DNA from: Hyphomicrobiales bacterium
GTDB taxonomy: Bacteria > Pseudomonadota > Alphaproteobacteria > Rhizobiales > Xanthobacteraceae
Length of the DNA stretch: 49,270 nucleotides
NCBI GenBank assembly: GCA_017305555.1
Contig: JAFKKM010000044.1
Location: forward strand, 1 to 49,270
Direction of reading: 5' to 3'
The notes beneath the pieces were generated by a model. The model saw only the letters and a program-made list of their open reading frames with translations. It did not search any database and had not been told where the DNA came from. Position 1 is the stretch's first letter; each line of letters opens with the position of its first letter. Below, in pieces: positions 22,980 through 31,441 of the stretch. The position numbers and the translations under genes were made by a program.

Positions 22980-25832
22980 ATGAATCCCGTCAGATCTTTG
23001 CAAAAGCACGGCCAGGCCGTATGGCTCGACTTCCTCGCCCGCGGATTCATCGCCAAAGGCGACCTCAAGAAGCTGATCGACGACGATGGTGTTCGCGGCG
23101 TCACCTCCAATCCGGCGATCTTCGAGAAGGCGATCGGCTCTTCCGACGAATACGACGGCGCTATCGCCAAGGCGCTGAAACAGGGCGACCGCCCGGTCAC
23201 AGCCCTGTTCGAGGCCGTGGCCATTGAGGATATCCAGAATGCCGCCGACGTGCTTCGGCCGGTCTATGACAGCCTCAAGGGCGCGGACGGCTATGTCAGC
23301 CTCGAAGTCTCGCCCTATCTCGCCAACGACACCGCAGGCACCATCGCGGAAGCCGAGCGGCTGTGGCGCGAGGTCAACCGCCCCAATCTGATGATCAAGG
23401 TGCCGGCGACGCCGGAGGGCCTTCCCGCCATTCGGCACCTGACCGCGCAGGGCATCAGCGTTAACATCACCCTGCTGTTCTCGCAGAAGGTCTATCAGGA
23501 GGTGGCGGAAGCCTATCTCTCCGGGCTTGAAGAATACATCGGCAAGGGCGAAGATCCCTCCCATGTCGCCAGCGTCGCCAGCTTCTTCGTCAGCCGTATC
23601 GACAGCGCCATCGACAAGCAACTCGACGACGCCATCGCCAAGGCCAACGATCCGGCGGAGAAAGCCCGGCTGAAGGAGTTGCAAGGCAAGGTCGCCATCG
23701 CCAACGCCAAGATGGCCTATCAGCACTACAAGAAGGCCTTCGCCGACGCCCGCTGGCAGAAGCTCGCGGCGAAAGGTGCCAAACCACAGCGGCTGCTGTG
23801 GGCTTCCACCGGCACCAAGAACAAGGCCTATAGCGACGTGCTTTATGTCGAGGAGTTGATCGGGCCCGACACCGTCAACACAGTGCCGCCGGCGACCCTC
23901 GATGCCTTCCGCGATCACGGCAAGCTGCGCGACAGCCTCGAGGAGGATATCCCCAGCGCCGAGCGCGTGCTGGCCGACCTCGCCAAAACCGGCATCCCGC
24001 TTGATGCCGTGACCACGAAGCTGGTGGAAGAAGGTGTTCAACTGTTCGCGGACGCCTTCGACAAGCTCTTGGGCGCCGTGGCGCACAAGCGCGCGACGCT
24101 GCTTGGCCATGCGATCGATCCGCAAGCGCTGTCGCTCGGCGACAAGCTGGCGAAAGCGGTCAGCACGGGCACGGAAGACTGGCGCGCGGCCGGCACCATT
24201 CGCCGATTGTGGCAACGCGACGCGTCGGTCTGGACCGGCAGCGACGAAGGCAAGTGGCTGGGGTGGCTCCATAGCGTCGGCACGGAGCAGAAAGAGCTGA
24301 CCGAATACCATGCATTCGCAGGCTGGGTGAAGCAGCAGGGGTTCACGCACGCAGTGGTGCTCGGCATGGGCGGCTCAAGCCTTGGGCCGGAAGTGCTGGC
24401 GAAAACCTATCCGCAGGCGAAGGGCTTTCCGAAACTGCATGTGCTGGATTCCACCGATCCGGCGCAGGTGGCGCGGGTGGAAGCCACCGTCGATCTCGCC
24501 AAGACGCTGTTCGTCGTCTCCAGCAAATCCGGCGGCACCACTGAGCCGAACGCGTTGAAGGATTACTTCTACGGCCGCGTCGAGGCGACTGTCGGCAAGG
24601 GCAAGGCCGGCAATCATTTCGTCGCCGTCACCGATCCCGGCTCGTCACTGGAGAAGGTCGCAAAACAACAAGGCTTCGCCCGCACCTTCTTCGGCGATCC
24701 CGCCATCGGCGGCCGCTATTCAGTGCTGTCGCCGTTCGGCCTCGTGCCGGCGGCGGCGGCCGGCATCGACCTCGCACGCCTGCTCGATCGCGCGCAGGCG
24801 ATGGTCCGCTCCTGTGGGCCCGACGTGCCGCCGCAGGAAAATCCCGGCGTGCAGCTTGGTCTTGCGCTCGGTTGCGCCGGCCTTGAGGGCCGCGACAAGG
24901 TGACGATTCTGGCGTCTCCCAAAATTGCCGACTTCGGCGCGTGGGCGGAACAGCTCATCGCCGAATCCACCGGCAAGAACGGCAAGGGTCTGATTCCGAT
25001 CGACGGCGAAACGCTCGGCGATCCAGCGGTCTACGGCCACGATCGCATCTTCATCGACATGCGCACGGAAAGCGAAAGCGTCTCCGCGCATGAGACGAAA
25101 CTCGCTGCGCTGGAGAAAGCCGGCCATCCGGTGGTCCGCATCGTGCTCTCGTCGATCGAGCATATCGGGCAGGAATTCTTCCGCTTCGAAATCGCAACCG
25201 CGGTAGCCGGCGCGGTGCTCGGCATCAATCCCTTCGATCAGCCCGACGTCGAGGCGGCCAAGATCAAGACTCGCGAACTCACGGCGGCGTTCGAGAAGAC
25301 CGGAAAATTACCGGACGAAAAGCCGGTGGCTGCCATTGATGGCGTTGCCATCTATACTGACAACGCCAACGACGCGGCCCTGCGCAAGGCCGGCGCCGAC
25401 GGCAATCTCGGCTCCTGGCTGAAGGCGCATCTCGCCCGCAGTAAGCCGAGCGACTACGTCGCGCTGCTCGCTTATATCGATCACGATCCGGCGCATATCG
25501 ACACATTGCAAGCGATGCGAATGGCGATCCGCGATCGCCGCCACGTCGCGACCTGCGCCGAATTCGGCCCACGCTTCCTGCACTCCACCGGACAAGCCTA
25601 CAAGGGCGGGCCGGACAGCGGCGTGTTCGTGCAGATCACCGCCGACGACGCCAAGGATCTGCCGATCCCGCAGCAGGCCGCGAGCTTCGGCGTGATCAAG
25701 GCGGCGCAGGCACGCGGCGACTTCGACGTGCTGACCGAACGCGGCCGTCGTGCGCTGCGGATTCATCTCAAGGGCGACCTCAAGACCGGCCTCGCAAAAC
25801 TGAAAGCCGCCATCACCACCGCACTGAACTAA
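22980..25832 (+). CDS. tal-pgi: Bifunctional transaldolase / glucose-6-phosphate isomerase
   Basis: A 950-residue fusion. Residues about 1-370 are a transaldolase with Schiff-base Lys140 in NLMIKVPATPEGLP, plus GVTSNPAIFEKAI near the start and SRIDSAIDKQL. Residues about 400-950 are phosphoglucose isomerase, with GMGGSSLGPEVL, the SKSGGTTEPNALK phosphate-binding loop and EHIGQEFFRFEIATA. Transaldolase moves the dihydroxyacetone unit from sedoheptulose-7-phosphate to glyceraldehyde-3-phosphate; the isomerase joins fructose-6- and glucose-6-phosphate. The fusion thus returns carbon from the non-oxidative branch to glucose-6-phosphate. The ATG at 22980 follows AAGG and matches a known family N terminus; the long extension upstream is not family-like. 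First gene of the pentose phosphate operon. This fusion is known from other alphaproteobacteria and cyanobacteria. Confidence 0.95.
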   Translation: MNPVRSLQKHGQAVWLDFLARGFIAKGDLKKLIDDDGVRGVTSNPAIFEKAIGSSDEYDGAIAKALKQGDRPVTALFEAVAIEDIQNAADVLRPVYDSLKGADGYVSLEVSPYLANDTAGTIAEAERLWREVNRPNLMIKVPATPEGLPAIRHLTAQGISVNITLLFSQKVYQEVAEAYLSGLEEYIGKGEDPSHVASVASFFVSRIDSAIDKQLDDAIAKANDPAEKARLKELQGKVAIANAKMAYQHYKKAFADARWQKLAAKGAKPQRLLWASTGTKNKAYSDVLYVEELIGPDTVNTVPPATLDAFRDHGKLRDSLEEDIPSAERVLADLAKTGIPLDAVTTKLVEEGVQLFADAFDKLLGAVAHKRATLLGHAIDPQALSLGDKLAKAVSTGTEDWRAAGTIRRLWQRDASVWTGSDEGKWLGWLHSVGTEQKELTEYHAFAGWVKQQGFTHAVVLGMGGSSLGPEVLAKTYPQAKGFPKLHVLDSTDPAQVARVEATVDLAKTLFVVSSKSGGTTEPNALKDYFYGRVEATVGKGKAGNHFVAVTDPGSSLEKVAKQQGFARTFFGDPAIGGRYSVLSPFGLVPAAAAGIDLARLLDRAQAMVRSCGPDVPPQENPGVQLGLALGCAGLEGRDKVTILASPKIADFGAWAEQLIAESTGKNGKGLIPIDGETLGDPAVYGHDRIFIDMRTESESVSAHETKLAALEKAGHPVVRIVLSSIEHIGQEFFRFEIATAVAGAVLGINPFDQPDVEAAKIKTRELTAAFEKTGKLPDEKPVAAIDGVAIYTDNANDAALRKAGADGNLGSWLKAHLARSKPSDYVALLAYIDHDPAHIDTLQAMRMAIRDRRHVATCAEFGPRFLHSTGQAYKGGPDSGVFVQITADDAKDLPIPQQAASFGVIKAAQARGDFDVLTERGRRALRIHLKGDLKTGLAKLKAAITTALN

Positions 25833-25844
25833 AGGACGAAAACC

Positions 25845-26828
25845 ATGCAGCTTGCCGTCGTCGGCCTGGGGCGGATGGGCGCCAATATCGCCCGCCGCGT
25901 AATGAAGCACGGCGGCCATCAAATGGTGGTTTACGACAAGAGCGCGGACGCCATCGCCGCGCTTGCCGGTGACGGCGCAACCGGCACGGCTTCGCTTGAA
26001 GACCTCGTCGCCAAACTCGCCGCGCCGCGCACGGTGTGGGTGATGCTGCCGTCGGGACCGATCACCGAATCCGCCATCGATACGCTCGGCGAGCTGCTGT
26101 CGAAGGACGATGTCATCATCGATGGCGGCAATACCTTCTGGCAGGACGATATCCGCCGCGGCAAGGCACTCGCCGCGCGCGGCATTCATTACCTCGACGT
26201 CGGCACCAGCGGCGGTGTGTGGGGCCTGGAGCGCGGCTACTGCATGATGATCGGCGGCGACAAGCAGGTGGTGACGCGACTCGATCCGATCTTCAAGGCT
26301 TTGGCGCCGGGACGCGGCGATATTCCGCAAACACCGGGACGCGAGGGGCGAGATCCGCGCGTCGAGCAAGGCTATCTCCACGCCGGTCCGATCGGCTCCG
26401 GCCATTTCGTCAAGATGATCCACAACGGCATCGAATACGGTCTGATGCAGGCCTACGCCGAAGGCTTCGACATCCTCAAGAACGCCAACAGCGACGCATT
26501 GCCGGCGGATCACCGCTTCGATCTCGACATCGCCGACATCGCCGAGGTGTGGCGACGCGGCAGCGTCATCCCGTCGTGGCTGCTCGACCTCACTGCATCG
26601 GCGCTGGCAAAGCAGCCCGCACTGGACAAATATTCCGGCTTCGTCGAGGATTCCGGCGAAGGACGCTGGACCGTGAACGCCGCCATCGACGAAGCGGTGC
26701 CTGCCGAAGTTCTTACGGCCGCGCTCTATACCCGCTTCCGCTCGCGACGTGACCACACCTTCGCGGAGAAAATTCTCTCCGCGATGCGCGCGGGATTCGG
26801 CGGCCACAAGGAGCCCCCGAAGCCATGA
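25845..26828 (+). CDS. gnd: 6-phosphogluconate dehydrogenase, decarboxylating (short form)
   Basis: A 327-residue short-form enzyme that oxidatively decarboxylates 6-phosphogluconate to ribulose-5-phosphate. The coenzyme motif [12 protein letters not shown] is at residues 7-18 and the substrate motif [12 protein letters not shown] in the middle, followed by [10 protein letters not shown] and [16 protein letters not shown] with the catalytic Lys-His-Asn. At the end of the second strand it has VVYDKS; an Asp at this place favours NAD+, whereas long NADP+ enzymes have Asn-Arg-Thr. AAAGGACG stands before the start. It lies 12 bases after tal-pgi and overlaps zwf in ATGA. Confidence 0.93.
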   Translation: MQLAVVGLGRMGANIARRVMKHGGHQMVVYDKSADAIAALAGDGATGTASLEDLVAKLAAPRTVWVMLPSGPITESAIDTLGELLSKDDVIIDGGNTFWQDDIRRGKALAARGIHYLDVGTSGGVWGLERGYCMMIGGDKQVVTRLDPIFKALAPGRGDIPQTPGREGRDPRVEQGYLHAGPIGSGHFVKMIHNGIEYGLMQAYAEGFDILKNANSDALPADHRFDLDIADIAEVWRRGSVIPSWLLDLTASALAKQPALDKYSGFVEDSGEGRWTVNAAIDEAVPAEVLTAALYTRFRSRRDHTFAEKILSAMRAGFGGHKEPPKP

Positions 26829-28342
26829 GTTCGAACGGCATCGCCAAGCAGGCCCGCCCAGATCCGAGCAGCTTCGTCATCTTCGGCGTCACCGGCGACC
26901 TGACCCATCGGCTGGTGATTCCGGCGCTTTACAATCTCGCGGAAGCCAATTTGCTTCCGGAGCACTTTTGCATTGCAGGTGTGGTGCGGAAACAAATGAG
27001 TCCCGATGCGTTACGCCACAGCCTGATGCAAGGTTTGCGGAAGTTTGCCACCCGCCCGGTCCGCGACGATGTCGCGCAACAACTCCTCGGGTGTCTCACC
27101 TGCATCGAAGCCGATCCGTCCGACCCCGCCTCGTTCGACCGTATGCGCCAACAGCTCGAACACGCGGAGGAAAATCGCGCGACTGCTGGAAATCGGCTGT
27201 TCTATCTGGCAACACCCCCCAACGCCTTCGCGCCGATCGCCCGCCAACTCGGGCGCGCAGGTCTGCTGCGCGAGGACAACGGCTACTGGCGGCGGCTGGT
27301 GATCGAAAAGCCGTTCGGCACCGATCTCGCCTCGGCCAAAGCCCTGAACGATGAATTGCTGAAAGTCGCCGATGAGCACCAGCTCTATCGGATCGATCAT
27401 TATCTCGGCAAGGAGACGGTACAAAACATCCTGGTATTGCGTTTTGCCAACGGCATGTTCGAGCCGATCTGGAATCGCAATCACATCGACCATATTCAGA
27501 TTACCGTGGACGAAAAGCTCGCGGTCGGTCATCGCGGCAGCTTCTACGACGCGACCGGCGCGCTGCGCGACATGATTCCGAACCACCTGTTCCAGCTCTT
27601 GTCGCTGGTGGCGATGGAGCCGCCGGCGCGCTTCGATGCCCACACCGTGCGCACCTGCAAGGCGGAAGTGCTGGCCGCGATCCAGACTCAAAGCGAGGTT
27701 GAAGCGTTGGAGAATTCCGTGCGGGGACAATACCGTGCCGGCCACGCGGGCGATCAAACCATCGCAGATTACCGCAAGACGGAGAAAGTTGCGCCGGACA
27801 GCACTACGGAAACCTACGCCGCGCTGAAGCTGACCATCGACAACTGGCGCTGGGCGGATGTGCCGTTCTATCTGCGGACGGGCAAGGCGCTCGGCGCCAA
27901 GCGAACCGAGGTCGCGATCAAGTTCAAGGAAGCCCCGTTCGCGATGTTTCGCGATACGCCGGTGGATCGCCTGTCGCAGAATTATCTGGTGATCGGCATC
28001 GAACCGGTCGAGGGCATCACCCTGCAATTCAATACCAAGGTGCCCGGCCCCTCCATCGCCATTGATGGCGTCGAGATGAAATTTCGCTACAAAGACTACT
28101 TTCACGCCGCGCCGAGCACCGGCTACGAGACGCTGATTTACGACTGCATGATCGGCGACAATATCCTGTTTCAGCGCGCCGACAGCGTCGAGGCCGGCTG
28201 GCAAGCCGTGCAGCCGTTCCTCGATGCGTGGAAGAAAGCAGGAGACAAGGGTTTGGCATTCTACAAGGCTGGCAGCGATGGACCCGACGCCAGCGAAGCG
28301 CTTCTGGCTCGCGACGGCCGCAACTGGCGCAAACCCTGCTGA
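26825..28342 (+). CDS. zwf: Glucose-6-phosphate 1-dehydrogenase
   Basis: A 505-residue enzyme that oxidises glucose-6-phosphate to 6-phosphoglucono-1,5-lactone and makes NADPH. The N-terminal coenzyme motif is [15 protein letters not shown], where the family usually reads GASGDLA. The active-site signature [13 protein letters not shown] carries the catalytic Asp-His, and [17 protein letters not shown] follows. Length is normal. It is coupled to gnd by a 4-base overlap and followed by pgl after 3 bases. In the same transcript with gnd, pgl and gntK it forms a full oxidative branch. Confidence 0.96.
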   Translation: MSSNGIAKQARPDPSSFVIFGVTGDLTHRLVIPALYNLAEANLLPEHFCIAGVVRKQMSPDALRHSLMQGLRKFATRPVRDDVAQQLLGCLTCIEADPSDPASFDRMRQQLEHAEENRATAGNRLFYLATPPNAFAPIARQLGRAGLLREDNGYWRRLVIEKPFGTDLASAKALNDELLKVADEHQLYRIDHYLGKETVQNILVLRFANGMFEPIWNRNHIDHIQITVDEKLAVGHRGSFYDATGALRDMIPNHLFQLLSLVAMEPPARFDAHTVRTCKAEVLAAIQTQSEVEALENSVRGQYRAGHAGDQTIADYRKTEKVAPDSTTETYAALKLTIDNWRWADVPFYLRTGKALGAKRTEVAIKFKEAPFAMFRDTPVDRLSQNYLVIGIEPVEGITLQFNTKVPGPSIAIDGVEMKFRYKDYFHAAPSTGYETLIYDCMIGDNILFQRADSVEAGWQAVQPFLDAWKKAGDKGLAFYKAGSDGPDASEALLARDGRNWRKPC

Positions 28343-28345
28343 ACG

Positions 28346-29086
28346 ATGAGCAACGAACGCAAGATCATCCGACTGCCCGATGCCGCCGCACTGGCGCAAG
28401 CAGCGGCCGAGCGCTTGATCGCACGCATTGAAGCAAATGGCGGACGTGCCGCAGTGTGCCTCACCGGCGGCTCCAGCCCCGAGCGCCTCTATCGATTGTT
28501 GGCGACCGAGCCCTATCGGAACCGCATCCCATGGCGACGGGTTCACTGGTTCATCGGCGACGAACGTTTCGTGCCACCGGAGGATTCGCGCAACAACATG
28601 GCGATGGCGCGGCGGCTCTTTCTCGATGTCTGCGCGCCGCCGGAAAACATCCATCCCATTCCCGTGCAAGCGGGGACCACGCGCGACGCAGCCCGCCGTT
28701 ATGAAATCGCCCTCCAGACATTCTATGGCAGCGGCCGCCTCGATCCGGCGCGGCCGCTGTTCGATCTGGTCTTGATGGGCCTCGGCCCGGACGGCCACAC
28801 TGCATCGTTGTTTCCGGGTGATGCAGCGCTAGATGAGCGCGCGCGATGGGTTGTCGGCGTTGCGCACGCGAACGTCGAACCGCTGGTGCCGCGTGTGACG
28901 TTGACATTGCCGACGCTGGCTTCGTGTCGCGAAATGCTATTCGAGGTCAGCGGTGCAGACAAACGCGCCATTCTGGCGCGAGTTCTCGAGGGTGAAGATC
29001 TGCCCGCCAGCCGCGTACGCTCGCTTGGCGACACCGTCTGGCTGGTCGATACCGCTGCCCTGCCCGAGACATCCCATGACACATAA
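28346..29086 (+). CDS. pgl: 6-phosphogluconolactonase
   Basis: A 246-residue DevB/SOL-type lactonase hydrolysing 6-phosphogluconolactone to 6-phosphogluconate. Family motifs include AAVCLTGGSSPERLYRLL near residue 32, HWFIGDERFVPPEDSRNNM, and LMGLGPDGHTASLFPG with the catalytic His. It starts 3 bases after zwf, with no separate strong ribosome binding site, and its end overlaps gntK by 11 bases. This order (zwf, pgl, gluconokinase) channels both glucose and gluconate to 6-phosphogluconate. Confidence 0.94.
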   Translation: MSNERKIIRLPDAAALAQAAAERLIARIEANGGRAAVCLTGGSSPERLYRLLATEPYRNRIPWRRVHWFIGDERFVPPEDSRNNMAMARRLFLDVCAPPENIHPIPVQAGTTRDAARRYEIALQTFYGSGRLDPARPLFDLVLMGLGPDGHTASLFPGDAALDERARWVVGVAHANVEPLVPRVTLTLPTLASCREMLFEVSGADKRAILARVLEGEDLPASRVRSLGDTVWLVDTAALPETSHDT

Positions 29087-29606
29087 CGCCATCGACCCTA
29101 CGCTCCACGCTCTTATCGTCATGGGCGTGTCCGGCTCCGGCAAGAGCACCATCGGCGAAGCGTTGGCCAAGCGGATCGGCTGGCGCTTCGAGGATGGCGA
29201 CAGCTTCCATCCGCCAAGCAACGTCGCCAAGATGAAAGCCGGGCATCCGCTCAACGATGACGACCGCAAGCCATGGCTGGAAGCGATCGCAGCGGAAATC
29301 TCACGCGTCGCCGTTGCGCAGGGCCATGTCATCATCGCCTGCTCGGCCTTGAAGCGCGCTTATCGCGACATTCTCATCCACGGCCGCCGCGACACCCGTA
29401 TCGTATTTCTGGACGGCAGCGAGGAGCTGATCGCGGGACGATTACAGAAGCGTAAGGGCCACTTCATGCCCCCCGGATTGCTCGCCAGCCAGTTCGAAGC
29501 GCTCGAAATGCCCGCCGCCGACGAGCATGTCGTCAGCGTGTCGATCGACGCCGACGTCGAAACCATCGTCGGTGATATCATTCAGAAGCTGCGCGTTCCA
29601 ATTTAA
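29076..29606 (+). CDS. gntK: Gluconokinase
   Basis: A 176-residue P-loop kinase that phosphorylates D-gluconate to 6-phosphogluconate. The Walker A loop VMGVSGSGKSTIGEAL is at residues 15-30; the substrate region FEDGDSFHPPSNVAKM and the PLNDDDRKPWL block are as in GntK; ACSALKRAYRDIL follows. The start was taken at 29076, overlapping the pgl end by 11 bases, because upstream sequence in this frame is pgl shadow. It is the last gene of the pentose phosphate operon and converges on the GH15 gene with 8 bases between the stops. No gluconate transporter is near. Confidence 0.94.
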   Translation: MTHNAIDPTLHALIVMGVSGSGKSTIGEALAKRIGWRFEDGDSFHPPSNVAKMKAGHPLNDDDRKPWLEAIAAEISRVAVAQGHVIIACSALKRAYRDILIHGRRDTRIVFLDGSEELIAGRLQKRKGHFMPPGLLASQFEALEMPAADEHVVSVSIDADVETIVGDIIQKLRVPI

Positions 29607-29614
29607 TGCATTTG

Positions 29615-31417
29615 CTAGGCTTGCGCGCGCTGTACGGCGGGCTTGCTCGAAGCCGCTTTGGCGGCGCTGATATTATGCGCGGTGTTGATCAGCGCGATAT
29701 GGGTCAGTGCTTGCGGGAAATTTCCCGTTTGCCGCCCAGCGATCGAATCGTATTCCTCGGCCAACAAGCCGAGATCGTTGGCAACACCAAATACACGCTC
29801 CAACAAGGTTTCAGCCTTGTCGAGATGTCCCGCCAGCACGTGTGCATCGGCCAGCCATAGCGTGCAGGCGAGGAAGGCGCCTTCGATCGGCTCCTTCTCG
29901 TCGGTGACACGGCGCGGATCGTGCCGTAACACGAACCCGTCACGCATCAGGTATTTCTCCACGGCGTCCAGCGTCCCGACGACTCGCGGGTCGGACGGCG
30001 GCAGGAAGCCGACGGAGGGCAACAGCAGGATGCTGGCATCCAGCACATTCGCTCCATAGGCTTCGACGAAACTGTTCTGACCTACATCGAACCCCTTCTC
30101 GCAAACATCACGATGAATCGTCTCCCGCAGGCTGCGCCATTCCGCCAATGGCGCCTTGAAACCGAATTTTTCCGCGCTCTTGATTCCGCGATCGAACGCC
30201 ACCCAGGTCATCACCTTGGAGGACACGTAGTGCTTGCCGAGCCCGCGCACCTCCCAGATGCCGCTGTCCGGCTGATTCCATATCTTGGCGAGATGCTTGA
30301 GGAATTCACATTCCATGGCCCAACTGCCATCATCGAACTTGAGCTTGGCGAGCCTCGCCTGATGAAATACGTCGAGCAGTTCGCCGAACACGTCGAGTTG
30401 CAACTGAACGTGCGCGGCATTGCCGACTCGCACCGGTTGCGCGCCTTCATAGCCGGGAAGCCAGCTTGCTTCCCATTCGAGCAGGCGGCGCTGCCCCATG
30501 ATGCCGTACATGATCTGCATGTCGGCCGGCGAGCCGGCCACCGCGCGCAACAGCCAGTTGTGCCATGACAACGCTTCGTCGAAGTAGCCGCTATCCATCA
30601 GCGCCAGCAGCGTGAAAGTGGCGTCGCGCAGCCAGCAGAAGCGATAGTCCCAGTTGCGCGCCCCGCCGAGTTTTTCCGGCAGAGACGTGGTAGGCGCGGC
30701 GACGATGCCGCCGGTCGGCGCGTAGGTCAGTGCCTTCAGCGTCACCAGAGAACGGACCACCATGTCGCGCTGCCGCCCGCGATAAGTGCAGCGATCGGCC
30801 CAATCGCTCCAAAACGATTCCGTATCGCGAAGGGCTTGATCGACATCAATGGCTGCCGGCAATTCGCGATGCGAGGCACCGTAGGTCAAGACAAATGGAA
30901 CTGTCTCTCCGGCATCCACGATGAAATCCGCCACGGTCGTCATGTTCTCACCGTGGGTCTGGATCGGCGTGCGTAGCACCGTCATATCCGGCCCGCTGAT
31001 CGCCAGCAGTTCTCCATCTCCCGTGCGCCTGACCCACGGAACGCTGGCGCCGAATCCGAAACGGATGATCAATTCCATGTGCATGGCCACACGGCCGCGC
31101 TCGCCGCGTACCAACCGCACCACGTCGGAAGCCGAGCCGCGCGGCGGCATGAAGTCGATCAGAGTGACTGCGCCATCCACCGTCTCGAACCGGGTTTCCA
31201 GAATCAGCGTCTCGCCGCGATAACGGCGAGACATCCGGGAATCGCCGTTCGGCGCGATCCGCCAGCGGCCATGGCTCTTGTCGCCCAACAGCGCCGCAAA
31301 GCAGGCCTCGGAATCGAATGCGGGCCAGCACAGCCAATCAATCGAGCCGTCGTTGCACACCAGCGCGGCGGTCTCACAATCGCCGATCAGCGCATAGTCC
31401 TCAATCTTGCCGGGCAC
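29615..31417 (-). CDS. Glycoside hydrolase family 15 protein (glucoamylase/trehalase type)
   Basis: A 600-residue GH15 enzyme. The N-terminal beta-sandwich domain begins with IEDYALIGDCETAALVCNDG, which is characteristic of the bacterial GH15 group. The (alpha/alpha)6 catalytic barrel has GARNWDYRFCWLRDATFTL, with the conserved Trp-Asp-Arg-Asp set, and the end EEYDSIAGRQTGNFPQAL contains a likely catalytic Glu. Members hydrolyse terminal alpha-glucosidic bonds in glucans or trehalose. The GTG start follows AAAGGAC. No signal peptide, so intracellular. It lies 24 bases after malQ on the same strand, so it probably trims storage glucan or trehalose made by the divergent operon. Trehalase versus glucoamylase cannot be settled from sequence. 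Confidence 0.9.
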   Translation of the reverse strand: MPGKIEDYALIGDCETAALVCNDGSIDWLCWPAFDSEACFAALLGDKSHGRWRIAPNGDSRMSRRYRGETLILETRFETVDGAVTLIDFMPPRGSASDVVRLVRGERGRVAMHMELIIRFGFGASVPWVRRTGDGELLAISGPDMTVLRTPIQTHGENMTTVADFIVDAGETVPFVLTYGASHRELPAAIDVDQALRDTESFWSDWADRCTYRGRQRDMVVRSLVTLKALTYAPTGGIVAAPTTSLPEKLGGARNWDYRFCWLRDATFTLLALMDSGYFDEALSWHNWLLRAVAGSPADMQIMYGIMGQRRLLEWEASWLPGYEGAQPVRVGNAAHVQLQLDVFGELLDVFHQARLAKLKFDDGSWAMECEFLKHLAKIWNQPDSGIWEVRGLGKHYVSSKVMTWVAFDRGIKSAEKFGFKAPLAEWRSLRETIHRDVCEKGFDVGQNSFVEAYGANVLDASILLLPSVGFLPPSDPRVVGTLDAVEKYLMRDGFVLRHDPRRVTDEKEPIEGAFLACTLWLADAHVLAGHLDKAETLLERVFGVANDLGLLAEEYDSIAGRQTGNFPQALTHIALINTAHNISAAKAASSKPAVQRAQA

Positions 31418-31441
31418 CTGCTTTGTCCTTTGCGGTTAGTT

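Noticed and set aside
21903-24350. 815-residue minus-strand open frame across korB and tal-pgi
   Set aside because: Antisense to two well-supported enzymes and spanning their intergenic gap; low-complexity composition and no recognisable domain.
27011-28798. 595-residue minus-strand open frame across zwf and pgl
   Set aside because: Shadow of two coupled plus-strand genes with unmistakable active-site motifs.
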